Source: Companilactobacillus heilongjiangensis
Lineage (GTDB): Bacteria; Bacillota; Bacilli; Lactobacillales; Lactobacillaceae
Assembly (NCBI RefSeq): GCF_000831645.3
Contig: NZ_CP012559.1
Coordinates: 620,001-684,000, forward strand
Direction: 5' to 3'
Length of the DNA stretch: 64,000 bases
Shown: positions 27,854-35,358 of the stretch, piece after piece
Layout: each line of letters begins with the position of its first letter
How positions within the stretch are numbered: position 1 is the stretch's first letter
Position numbers and translations under genes: made by a program
The notes under the pieces: generated by a model
What the model saw: only the letters and a program-made list of their open reading frames with translations
Database searches by the model: none
Told to the model about the DNA's origin: nothing

Positions 27854-27927
27854 GGTTCCTTGGTCTAGTTGGTTAGGACGCCTGCCTGTCACGCAGGAGA
27901 TCGCGGGTTCGATTCCCGCAGGGACCG
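27854..27927 (+). tRNA. tRNA-Asp (GTC), copy 1
   Basis: Anticodon GTC in gcctgtcacgc; repeated at 28579. Confidence 0.95.
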
Positions 27928-27977
27928 TTAGCAGATCGATATGTTTGCTATGGTAGAAGTAGTCGCAAAGGTAATAT

Positions 27978-28048
27978 GCGGGTGTAGTTTAGTGGTAAAA
28001 CCACAGCCTTCCAAGCTGTTGTCGCGAGTTCGATTCTCGTCACCCGCT
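27978..28048 (+). tRNA. tRNA-Gly (TCC)
   Basis: Acceptor gcgggtg/cacccgc; anticodon TCC. Confidence 0.95.
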
Positions 28049-28061
28049 TTGCCACTTTTAT

Positions 28062-28136
<75 letters not shown>

Positions 28137-28144
28137 CTATATCT

Positions 28145-28232
28145 GGAGAAGTACTCAAGTGGCTGAAGAGGCGCCCCTGCTAAGGGTGTAGGTCGCGTAA
28201 GCGGCGCGAGGGTTCAAATCCCTCCTTCTCCG
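28145..28232 (+). tRNA. tRNA-Ser (GCT)
   Basis: Long variable arm; anticodon GCT. Confidence 0.95.
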
Positions 28233-28240
28233 TTAGATAT

Positions 28241-28312
28241 GACCCCTTGGTCAAGTGGTTAAGACACCGCCCTTTCACGGCGGTAACATGGGTTCAAATC
28301 CCGTAGGGGTCA
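28241..28312 (+). tRNA. tRNA-Glu (TTC)
   Basis: Acceptor gacccct/aggggtc; anticodon TTC. Confidence 0.96.
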
Positions 28313-28359
28313 TTGATGCTGTTGCATCATTATATTAATAGTTTTACTTTTTAAGCAAT

Positions 28360-28449
28360 GGAGGATTACCCAAGTCCGGCTTAAGGGAACGGTCTTGAAA
28401 ACCGTCAGGTCGCGAAAGCGGCGCGTGGGTTCGAATCCCACATCCTCCT
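28360..28449 (+). tRNA. tRNA-Ser (TGA)
   Basis: Long variable arm; anticodon TGA. Confidence 0.95.
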
Positions 28450-28482
28450 TAGTGGGTAACAGTTGATTTACTTTTTTATTAT

Positions 28483-28556
<74 letters not shown>

Positions 28557-28578
28557 TTAGCTTCAAATAATTAAATTT

Positions 28579-28652
28579 GGTTCCTTGGTCTAGTTGGTTA
28601 GGACGCCTGCCTGTCACGCAGGAGATCGCGGGTTCGATTCCCGCAGGGACCG
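28579..28652 (+). tRNA. tRNA-Asp (GTC), copy 2
   Basis: Identical to the copy at 27854; the spacer before it (caaataattaaattt) also repeats. Confidence 0.95.
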
Positions 28653-28658
28653 TTAAAT

Positions 28659-28731
28659 GGCTCGGTAGCTCAGTTGGTAGAGCAATGGATTGAAGCTCCA
28701 TGTGTCGGCGGTTCGATTCCGTCCCGCGCCA
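28659..28731 (+). tRNA. tRNA-Phe (GAA)
   Basis: Anticodon GAA in ggattgaagctcc. The acceptor stem reads ggctcgg against ccgcgcc, leaving a T4–C69 mismatch where tRNA-Phe normally has T–A. Confidence 0.92.
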
Positions 28732-28735
28732 TTTT

Positions 28736-28818
28736 GGAGGGGTAGCGAAGTCTGGCTAAACGCGGCGGACTGTAAATCCGCTCCTTCGGGTTCGGTGGTT
28801 CGAATCCACTCCCCTCCA
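28736..28818 (+). tRNA. tRNA-Tyr (GTA)
   Basis: Long variable arm; anticodon GTA. Confidence 0.95.
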
Positions 28819-28826
28819 TATTTTTT

Positions 28827-28897
28827 AGGGATATAGTTTAAAGGTAGAACTACGGTCTCCAAAACCGTCGGTGTGGGTTCAATTCCTACTATCCCTG
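28827..28897 (+). tRNA. tRNA-Trp (CCA)
   Basis: Acceptor agggata/tatccct; anticodon CCA. Confidence 0.95.
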
Positions 28898-28914
28898 TTT
28901 CTACCTTTTATCAT

Positions 28915-28988
28915 GGCGGTATTGGTGAAGTGGTTAACACATCGGTTTGTGGTACCGACACACGTGGGTTCGATTCCCACATACCGCC
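28915..28988 (+). tRNA. tRNA-His (GTG)
   Basis: Anticodon GTG; the first G acts as the extra G-1 opposite C73. Confidence 0.93.
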
Positions 28989-28997
28989 CTTTTTTAT

Positions 28998-29069
28998 TGG
29001 GTTATAGCCAAGCGGTAAGGCAATGGACTTTGACTCCATCATGCGCTGGTTCGAATCCAGCTAACCCAA
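28998..29069 (+). tRNA. tRNA-Gln (TTG)
   Basis: Acceptor tgggtta/taaccca; anticodon TTG. Confidence 0.95.
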
Positions 29070-29089
29070 TTGCTGTAATAAATGAATAT

Positions 29090-29160
<71 letters not shown>

Positions 29161-29204
29161 TTGGTTATGCTAAAGTAATCGGGCATGATAGTTAGTAATA
29201 TTAT

Positions 29205-29288
29205 GCCGGTGTGGCGGAATTGGCAGACGCGCAGGATTCAAAATCCTGTTTCCACTAGGAAGTATCGGTTCGACTCCGATCACCGGCA
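29205..29288 (+). tRNA. tRNA-Leu (CAA)
   Basis: Long variable arm; anticodon CAA. Last tRNA of the cluster. Confidence 0.95.
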
Positions 29289-29305
29289 TTAGAATAGAAT
29301 GTCAG

Positions 29306-29348
29306 TTAGTCTTGAATGTTGATATATCAACGTTTGAGGCTTTTTTTG
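29306..29348 (+). terminator. Terminator of the rrn–tRNA operon
   Basis: gtcttgaatgttgata / tatcaacgtttgaggc imperfect long stem followed by seven T. Confidence 0.88.
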
Positions 29349-29424
29349 TATCCTCAATATTTGTGAACATTCTGCACAGATGCATCACATCTTTCCATTT
29401 GGCAACGGCCAATGTCGGTATATG

Positions 29425-29459
29425 AAAAAATACCTAAGCCCTGATTAGGGTTAGGTATT
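29425..29459 (-). terminator. Terminator of the exonuclease gene (minus strand)
   Basis: aatacctaaccctaat / agggcttaggtatt on the minus strand, then six T. Confidence 0.82.
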
Positions 29460-29485
29460 CAGTAGTATTCATAATATAAAAAGCA

Positions 29486-30157
29486 TCACTTTTCAGATTT
29501 CAAATCATTTTTTAGATTTTGAAATACGATGTTTGTCGTCTCACAATCATTCAGTGCATTGTGAGATCTATTGGAAACGCCGAAGTATTCTTTTAAAGTT
29601 GATAGCTTGTAATTAGCAACCGGTAAATCGTTTTGTTTCGCCAATCGTAGGGTGTCTAAAATCGTATGGTCATCTGTTTCAATGCCTGCATTTCTTAGAA
29701 ATCTAAGATCAAAGTTAACATTATGACCGACAATACTATAATCGCTTATAAAGGACAGAATATTGGGGACTATATCAGTAATAGTTGGTGAGGATGAGAC
29801 GAGCGCATTGTCAATTCCAGTTAAACGAGTGATATTTCGACTTATTCTCTTATGTGTTGGATGTACATAAGTGTCAAAAGTATCCGCAATTTGATTGTCC
29901 TGAATCTTTAATGCAGCAAATTGAATAATTTCGTCATAGTTGGTTAAGCCGGTTGTCTCTACATCTAAAACTATGTAAGAATCGGGAAGATGCTGATAGC
30001 TTTGTTTTTTGATCGATGATGAAACTGATTTGTTAACTGACAATATCTTGGTAATTAATTTGATTTTCTCTTCATATGTTAGTCCTGCAGCATCGAGCGC
30101 ATTGGATATTGTTTTATCTTGCAAGATAGCTTGTGATGTTTCTTTATAGGTAACCAT
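29486..30157 (-). CDS. DnaQ-like 3'-5' exonuclease (DEDDh)
   Basis: 223 aa. Exo I motif YIVLDVETTGL (about residue 61), Exo II GHNVNFDLRFL, Exo III with HNALNDCETT (the DEDDh His and Asp). It belongs to the PolIII-epsilon/PolC-exo-like superfamily but is a stand-alone exonuclease with an N-terminal extension of about 55 residues. A shorter relative lies at 55261. Probably a repair or RNA-processing nuclease; substrate unknown. AAGG upstream of ATG; terminator at 29425–29459. Confidence 0.85.
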   Translation of the reverse strand: MVTYKETSQAILQDKTISNALDAAGLTYEEKIKLITKILSVNKSVSSSIKKQSYQHLPDSYIVLDVETTGLTNYDEIIQFAALKIQDNQIADTFDTYVHPTHKRISRNITRLTGIDNALVSSSPTITDIVPNILSFISDYSIVGHNVNFDLRFLRNAGIETDDHTILDTLRLAKQNDLPVANYKLSTLKEYFGVSNRSHNALNDCETTNIVFQNLKNDLKSEK

Positions 30158-30237
30158 AAAACAGCCTTCTTTATTTCTAGTCTAATAATTCAATTTTACC
30201 TTAACGGGACAGATTAGATTAGGCTGTTTGAATATTT

Positions 30238-30723
30238 TTACAAGCTGATATTGTCAGCAAGCATTGAAACAACTTTCTTATTCAAATACTTCTGATTCAA
30301 GCCAGCATTAATTTGTTGATCATCGATTCTCGTTTTACCGTTGAGAAATCCCTGTACGCTGATTTTACGGTTCTTTTTAATTGCCTGCTTAGACTTAGTC
30401 ACAATCAGAAAATATTGGTTACTGCTCTTGATAGGGGCCAATAGTAGATGATATTGACCATAGTCGTCAATTGTTGAATCTTTGACGTAGAAATCTTTCA
30501 GGGTCACGTTCATGAACAGATTGACGCTGCTATATTGTTCCATCGAAGTGAGATCCAGTTCTTTTGAAATATCAGGGTATTTGGAATGAGGTTTCAATTT
30601 AGTTTTGTTCTGAGCAGCCTCAGCATGAGCTTTTGTAGCGTAACGTAATGGATTAGTGGTATTAACTATGGTACCTGTTAAAAGTGTTAGACCGGTTAAT
30701 AGAGCGATTCGTTTACGATTCAT
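30238..30723 (-). CDS. Secreted protein of unknown function
   Basis: 161 aa. N-terminal signal peptide with basic MNRKR, a hydrophobic core IALLTGLTLLTGTIV, and a likely signal-peptidase I cleavage after ATKAHA (about residue 34). The mature part mixes beta-strand-like segments (YSSVNLFMNVTLKDFYVKDS; YHLLLAPIKSSNQYFLIVTKS; RKISVQGFLNG), which could be an OB-like fold. I do not recognise the family. GGAGG lies just before the ATG. No clear operon partner. Confidence 0.7.
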   Translation of the reverse strand: MNRKRIALLTGLTLLTGTIVNTTNPLRYATKAHAEAAQNKTKLKPHSKYPDISKELDLTSMEQYSSVNLFMNVTLKDFYVKDSTIDDYGQYHLLLAPIKSSNQYFLIVTKSKQAIKKNRKISVQGFLNGKTRIDDQQINAGLNQKYLNKKVVSMLADNISL

Positions 30724-30964
30724 ATTGGTTCCTCCTCAGACAATTCACCTGTCAATTATAATTCTGATAAATGGGCATTTAACAGTAGAATGCATAGTTA
30801 AATATTGATAGATTTTAAATTTTTATTTATTGAATAGTCAAATTTTATAACAAAGTAAATTGATAAATTGTACAAAATGACTATCTAATTACGTGGTGGT
30901 TTGATACTATAATAGAGCACCAAGAGATGAGGCGCTATCAAATTTAAGAATGGAGCCTAAAAGC

Positions 30965-31468
30965 TTGAATGATACAAAAAATTGCGTGATTCAGACGGTG
31001 TGTAATATATTATCAGCACCTGGGTTTGAACGTTTTACGGTTTATGATTTATCGAATGAATCGAAGCTAGACATGTTGACCATTTATACTGAAATCGGAT
31101 TTATGGAGGATGTCTACAAAGCTGTTTTTGAAGAAGTAATATTGAAAAAAGTTACTGAAAATAGTGAAACGTTTGAAGATGTAATTAATAATTTTATTAA
31201 TTATGTTTCTGAGAACAAGACCTTTTGTTTAAATTTGTACAAGCAAACCGAAGAGGTGATTCGTTTCAAGAAAGTAATCGAATTACTTAATGATTTAATT
31301 CTTGATTATTGCGAAAACACTGATTCAAAAGAAAGATTATATTTAATCGTTGGATATATAAGAATATTTCAGCAATGGTCTACGGAGCGTTACTATATTC
31401 TGAGCAACGAAGTTATAGAAGAAATTAGAAAGCAATTGTTATTAAACCATAGAGAAATCTTGGATTAA
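30965..31468 (+). CDS. TetR-like transcriptional regulator (divergent)
   Basis: About 167 aa. Predominantly helical. N-terminal residues resemble a TetR helix-turn-helix: ILSAPGFERFTVYDLSNESKLDMLTIYTEIGFMEDVYKAVFEEV, where the usual G-x-x-x-x-T-(V/I)-x-x-I-(A)-x-x-(A/S)-G-V pattern is only partly kept. The C-terminal part would be the ligand-binding domain. The TTG at 30965 has GGAG eight nt upstream and I prefer it; the ATG at 30950 has a poorer site. The 226-bp region upstream contains no other feature that I can name. Role unknown. Confidence 0.6.
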   Translation: MNDTKNCVIQTVCNILSAPGFERFTVYDLSNESKLDMLTIYTEIGFMEDVYKAVFEEVILKKVTENSETFEDVINNFINYVSENKTFCLNLYKQTEEVIRFKKVIELLNDLILDYCENTDSKERLYLIVGYIRIFQQWSTERYYILSNEVIEEIRKQLLLNHREILD

Positions 31469-31546
31469 TTTCTGAAATTAGCATTTAATTTTCATAAAAA
31501 AATATTAAAGGGGATATTACTGACAATAATTTTACAAACCCCTGAG

Positions 31547-31580
31547 GGTAATGATTTAAAAAATCATTGCCTTTTTTTTT
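31547..31580 (+). terminator. Terminator of the TetR-like gene
   Basis: ggtaatgattt / aaatcattgcc followed by nine T. Confidence 0.88.
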
Positions 31581-31658
31581 GCAGAATGAAAGCAAGACAA
31601 CTTGAGTAAATTTGAGAAATTCTAAAAATCATGTATCATATATAACTGAGGTGAAAAG

Positions 31659-32225
31659 ATGTTTAGATATGCAAAAGAAGAGGATGCAGATCAGATATTG
31701 CCAATTTTGTTCCAAATCTTCGATGAGATGGAATTAGATGTTTTTAAAGAAGTTGGCGACGAGAAGATGGCACAGGTTATCAAAGAAGGTTTCTTCCAAC
31801 CTGGTTATCGTTATGGTCTTGGAAATATCCTTGTAAACGAGATTGATGGCAAAGTTGTAGCCATTATGGTCGGCTATCCGGAAGAGCTTGAGGATGGCAT
31901 TGACGAACCATTAGTCAAGATTATGCACAAATATGGCATTAAAGAGAAGAACTTGTTTGGTGATAAGGAAGCTTGGCCTGGTGAATGGTATTTGGATTCA
32001 TTTGCGGTTGCTCCTGAATTCCAAGGCAAGGGAATCGGAACCAAAACTATGGAACACTTCATTGACGTGATTCGTGATCGTGGCGAAAAGATTTTGAGTT
32101 TGAACGTTGATGTAAATAATGAGCCAGCTCAACATGTCTACACAAAGACTGGCTTTAAGAAGGTTGGCCAATTGTATATTGGTAGCCACTTATATGATCA
32201 TATGCAGTATGATTTAACAAAATAA
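31659..32225 (+). CDS. GNAT family N-acetyltransferase
   Basis: 188 aa. Acetyl-CoA binding motif A is clear: YLDSFAVAPEFQGKGIGTKTMEHFIDVI (V-x-P-x-x-Q-G-x-G-x-G), and motif B follows (SLNVDVNNEPAQHVYTKTGFKKVG). The acceptor substrate cannot be deduced. GAGGTG lies before the ATG. Monocistronic with its own terminator at 32231–32275. Confidence 0.88.
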   Translation: MFRYAKEEDADQILPILFQIFDEMELDVFKEVGDEKMAQVIKEGFFQPGYRYGLGNILVNEIDGKVVAIMVGYPEELEDGIDEPLVKIMHKYGIKEKNLFGDKEAWPGEWYLDSFAVAPEFQGKGIGTKTMEHFIDVIRDRGEKILSLNVDVNNEPAQHVYTKTGFKKVGQLYIGSHLYDHMQYDLTK

Positions 32226-32230
32226 CCAGA

Positions 32231-32275
32231 AAAACGACAAATATTCAGTTTCTAGCTGAATATTTGTCGTTTTTT
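32231..32275 (+). terminator. Terminator of the GNAT gene
   Basis: aaaacgacaaatattcag / ctgaatatttgtcgtttt, 18 bp, followed by T. Confidence 0.9.
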
Positions 32276-32454
32276 GCTTTAAAGTAGATTTCAATTATGA
32301 GAAAAATTTATTAAATAAAATGCCTTTATAATGCATGACATATATTGAAATGGCTAATCTTTTACAATTCTTTAAATATATTTGAAATAAATACGATTAA
32401 AATCTAAGCTTGAAATATTAACCAATTCATACCACAACAAAGTTTACTAAAAAC

Positions 32455-32506
32455 TTGTCTAGTTTTAATGCCGTTGTCTAGTACTAATGACGACCAACTT
32501 GTCTAG
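32455..32506. promoter_or_regulatory. Three direct repeats TTGTCTAG upstream of treR (putative operator)
   Basis: ttgtctag at 32455–32462, 32474–32481 and 32499–32506, in the otherwise gene-free interval 32276–32583. Start-to-start spacing is 19 and 25 bp. The first and third are within a longer repeat aacttgtctagtttt. Likely a regulator-binding array for the trehalose operon. Confidence 0.5.
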
Positions 32507-32536
32507 TTTTTTAGCTCAATCCCGCGTAAACAGTGG

Positions 32537-32550
32537 TGTAAGCGGTTTCT
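32537..32550. promoter_or_regulatory. cre-like CcpA operator of the trehalose operon
   Basis: tgtaagcggtttct matches cre TGWAANCGNTNWCA at 13 of 14 positions, 34 bp before treR. Confidence 0.75.
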
Positions 32551-32583
32551 GGTTGTGGTAGTCTAGGAGTTGTTGGAGGGCAT

Positions 32584-33288
32584 ATGAAGAAGTATTTGAC
32601 GATATATCATGATTTGTTAAGTGATATTCAAACCAAGAAATATCAATCCGGAGAAATCCTTCCCAGTAATCAGCAATTGGTCATGCGTTACCATGTATCC
32701 CGGGAAACGGTACGTAAGGCGATGCAGTTGTTAGCTGATGAAGGATATATTCAGACGATTCGTGGAAAAGGCAGTTTAGTTTTAGCTAAGAAAAGATATC
32801 TTTTCCCAGTTTCGTCAATTAAAAGTTATAAAGAAATTGTTAAAGAGAGTGGATTGGATTCAGTCAACCGCGTACTGAAAATCCAAAATCACGTTTTAGT
32901 TCCGGAGCGATTGCGTTTTGGATCACCAGAAATGTATTCTCAATTGATTGTCCGCGCACGGGTAGTTAATGGTATTCCAACGATTCTTGATTATGATTAT
33001 ATCAACGAAGACGTTGCCAAAGATGTTCCCAAAGCGGATGCCGAGGATTCATTGTTCAATTACTTTGAAAGTAAGTTGGGTTTGACAGTTGATTATGCAA
33101 TCAAACATTTGACAGTTGAAAACGCTGAATATGATGATTGTGATCTTTTGAAAATTGACCAATCAATGCCAATGGTGGTCGTCCGTAGTGAAACTCATTT
33201 AACGGATAGTCGAATATTGTCTTATACCGAATCACGACACCGAGCTGATAAGTTCAGTAGTGTTGAATTTGCTCGAAGGCATCATTAA
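32584..33288 (+). CDS. treR: Trehalose operon repressor, GntR family
   Basis: 234 aa. N-terminal winged helix of the GntR/HutC type: YQSGEILPSNQQLVMRYHVSRETVRKAMQLLADEGYIQTIRGKGSLV; C-terminal UTRA ligand domain (about 85–230). First gene of treR–EIIA–EIIBC–GH65, all in one direction with 20–30-nt gaps, so the repressor autoregulates the operon. TreR proteins usually respond to trehalose-6-phosphate. GGAGG lies 5 nt upstream of ATG. A cre-like site and three TTGTCTAG repeats lie upstream. Confidence 0.88.
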   Translation: MKKYLTIYHDLLSDIQTKKYQSGEILPSNQQLVMRYHVSRETVRKAMQLLADEGYIQTIRGKGSLVLAKKRYLFPVSSIKSYKEIVKESGLDSVNRVLKIQNHVLVPERLRFGSPEMYSQLIVRARVVNGIPTILDYDYINEDVAKDVPKADAEDSLFNYFESKLGLTVDYAIKHLTVENAEYDDCDLLKIDQSMPMVVVRSETHLTDSRILSYTESRHRADKFSSVEFARRHH

Positions 33289-33317
33289 AAATACCAACAA
33301 CAGAGGGGGTAAAAATT

Positions 33318-33800
33318 ATGTTTGGATTTAATAAACATGAATCAACAGATGAACTAATTGCACCAATCGACGGTACAATCGTAAATCTGAAGACTGTCTC
33401 AGATCCTGTCTTTGCGCAGGGGATGATGGGTGATGGTTTTGCAATTAAGCCTGACCTAAGTAGTTCTGAATTGCTTGCACCAATCAGCGGAAAAGTAACC
33501 GTTGCGCAAGGACATGCAGTTGGTATTGAACGTGATGATGGTCTGGAATTTTTGATTCACATTGGTATTGATACAGTTTCATTGAAAGGTGCACCATTTA
33601 CGATTTTTGTTAAGCAAGGTAAAAAGGTCAAGGCGGGGACACCGTTAGTCGATATCGATTGGAATCAAATTATAACAAATAAACTTGATCCGACCGTGAT
33701 GGTTTTGATTCCTAATTCAAAAACTAATTTAGGGTCTTTGAATGTTGCTGAAGAACCAGTAACTAAGAATCAATCAATCGGACAAGCAACCGCAAAATGA
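33318..33800 (+). CDS. PTS glucose-type EIIA component
   Basis: 160 aa, single EIIA-Glc domain. LIAPIDGTIVNLKTVSDPVFAQGMMGDGFAIKP is the typical N-terminal beta-sandwich sequence; the two active-site histidines are His66 (QGHAVGIE) and His81 (LIHIGIDTVSLKG), the latter the expected phosphorylation site. It passes phosphate from HPr to the EIIB domain encoded next door. The stop is 19 nt before the EIIBC start, with GGAGGG in between. Confidence 0.92.
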   Translation: MFGFNKHESTDELIAPIDGTIVNLKTVSDPVFAQGMMGDGFAIKPDLSSSELLAPISGKVTVAQGHAVGIERDDGLEFLIHIGIDTVSLKGAPFTIFVKQGKKVKAGTPLVDIDWNQIITNKLDPTVMVLIPNSKTNLGSLNVAEEPVTKNQSIGQATAK

Positions 33801-33819
33801 TATGGAGGGACTGAACAAA

Positions 33820-35340
33820 ATGTCAAAGAGTAAAGATTATTCAGCTTTAGCATCAGAGATAATTGCTGGTGTCGGGGGAGCTGAAAATATAAATAAAGTT
33901 ATTCACTGTATTTCTCGTTTGAGATTTTATTTAAAAGATGAAAAGAAAGCTCAAACAGATAAAATTACTGCACTTGATGGTGTAGCTGGAGCTTTGTATA
34001 ACGCCGGTTTAGGTCAATATCAAGTTGTTATTGGACCTGCTGTTACAGACGTTTATGACGAAGTTATTGCCCAATTGGGTGAAGGATTCGCTGATGAAGA
34101 GGCTACACAATCAGCTGTTGCTGAAACTGGTGCTGCTGCGCAAAAAGAAGAACGTCCTAAGAACCTCTGGGGCTGGATTACTAAAGCCTTCCAAGTTTTA
34201 ATTGGAACAATTACTGGATCAATGATTCCAATTATCGGCTTGCTAGCTGCTTCTGGTATTTTAAAGGGATTTTTAACATTATTCACATTTAACTTGAATT
34301 TAATTGATACTAAGTCAACAACGTATATTATTATTAACGCAATGGGCGATTCCGCCTTTTACTTCCTACCTATCTTGGTTGGATTCTCTGCAGCTAAACA
34401 GTTGCGTTCTGATCCAATCGTCGTTGGTGCGATTGCTGGTGTTCTAGTTCACCCTACAATTGCGGCTCTCTGGGCTGCACCAACAAAAGGGATGGCAACT
34501 TTCTTAGGTATTCCAATGAATGCTGAATTCTTCGGTCTACCAATTCACATCCCACAGTATACATATTCAATTTTCCCAATTATCTTTGCTGCTTGGTTAG
34601 CTAGACCAGTTGGTAATTGGCTCAAGAAAGTTCTACCTTTAAGTCTTCGTTCAATTTTACAACCACTATTCACACTATTTATCGTTGCAAGTGCTGTTTT
34701 AGTAATTATGGGACCAGTTATCTCATTGATTTCAAGTGGTTTAGCTGCCGGAATCAACATGCTTGTTACGGCAAATGAAGCTATTGCTGGATTAGTAATC
34801 GGTGGTTTGTATCAAGTTCTAGTTATCTTTGGACTTCACTGGATGGTTGTTCCTATCGTTTCAAACGATATCGCTATGACTGGACACTCTGTTCTAAACG
34901 CTTTGATCAACTTTACTATGATTGCTCAAGGTACTGGTGCTTTGGCTGTTTGGGCTAAAACAAAACGTGCTGATGTCAAAGGTTTATCACTAGCTGGTGC
35001 TTTATCAGGTTATGCTGGTGTTACAGAACCCGCTATGTATGGTATTAACTTGAAGTATGGTCACGTATTCTGGATGGCTAATATCGGTGGTGCTGTCGGT
35101 GGTTTCATCGCTGGACTATTGAAAGTTGATATGTTTGGTTTCACAGGTTCATTAATTGGATTCCCATCATTCTTCTCAAAGACAAACCCAAGTAATATTT
35201 GGACTTTCGTAATTGCTAGTGCTGCTACAATCATCGTCTCCTTTATCTGTGTATACTTCTGGGGCTTCAGTGATGCTGACTTGGATAAAGTTAAGTCTGC
35301 TCAAAAGAAGAACGTCTTTAAAGATGCTACAAATAAATAG
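33820..35340 (+). CDS. treP: PTS trehalose-specific EIIBC component
   Basis: 506 aa. N-terminal EIIB domain with phosphorylated Cys30 in VIHCISRLRFYLKD; linker; then a glucose-superfamily EIIC domain with about ten membrane helices and ITGSMIPIIGLLAASGILKG, GVTEPAMYGINLKYG (the GITE-like signature). The specificity for trehalose is inferred from treR and the GH65 phosphorylase in the same operon; sucrose-type EIIBC proteins are close relatives. I start at ATG 33820 because GGAGGGAC precedes it; an ATG at 33802 lies upstream of that site. Confidence 0.88.
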   Translation: MSKSKDYSALASEIIAGVGGAENINKVIHCISRLRFYLKDEKKAQTDKITALDGVAGALYNAGLGQYQVVIGPAVTDVYDEVIAQLGEGFADEEATQSAVAETGAAAQKEERPKNLWGWITKAFQVLIGTITGSMIPIIGLLAASGILKGFLTLFTFNLNLIDTKSTTYIIINAMGDSAFYFLPILVGFSAAKQLRSDPIVVGAIAGVLVHPTIAALWAAPTKGMATFLGIPMNAEFFGLPIHIPQYTYSIFPIIFAAWLARPVGNWLKKVLPLSLRSILQPLFTLFIVASAVLVIMGPVISLISSGLAAGINMLVTANEAIAGLVIGGLYQVLVIFGLHWMVVPIVSNDIAMTGHSVLNALINFTMIAQGTGALAVWAKTKRADVKGLSLAGALSGYAGVTEPAMYGINLKYGHVFWMANIGGAVGGFIAGLLKVDMFGFTGSLIGFPSFFSKTNPSNIWTFVIASAATIIVSFICVYFWGFSDADLDKVKSAQKKNVFKDATNK

Positions 35341-35358
35341 CTAAGGAGCTTTCAGACT

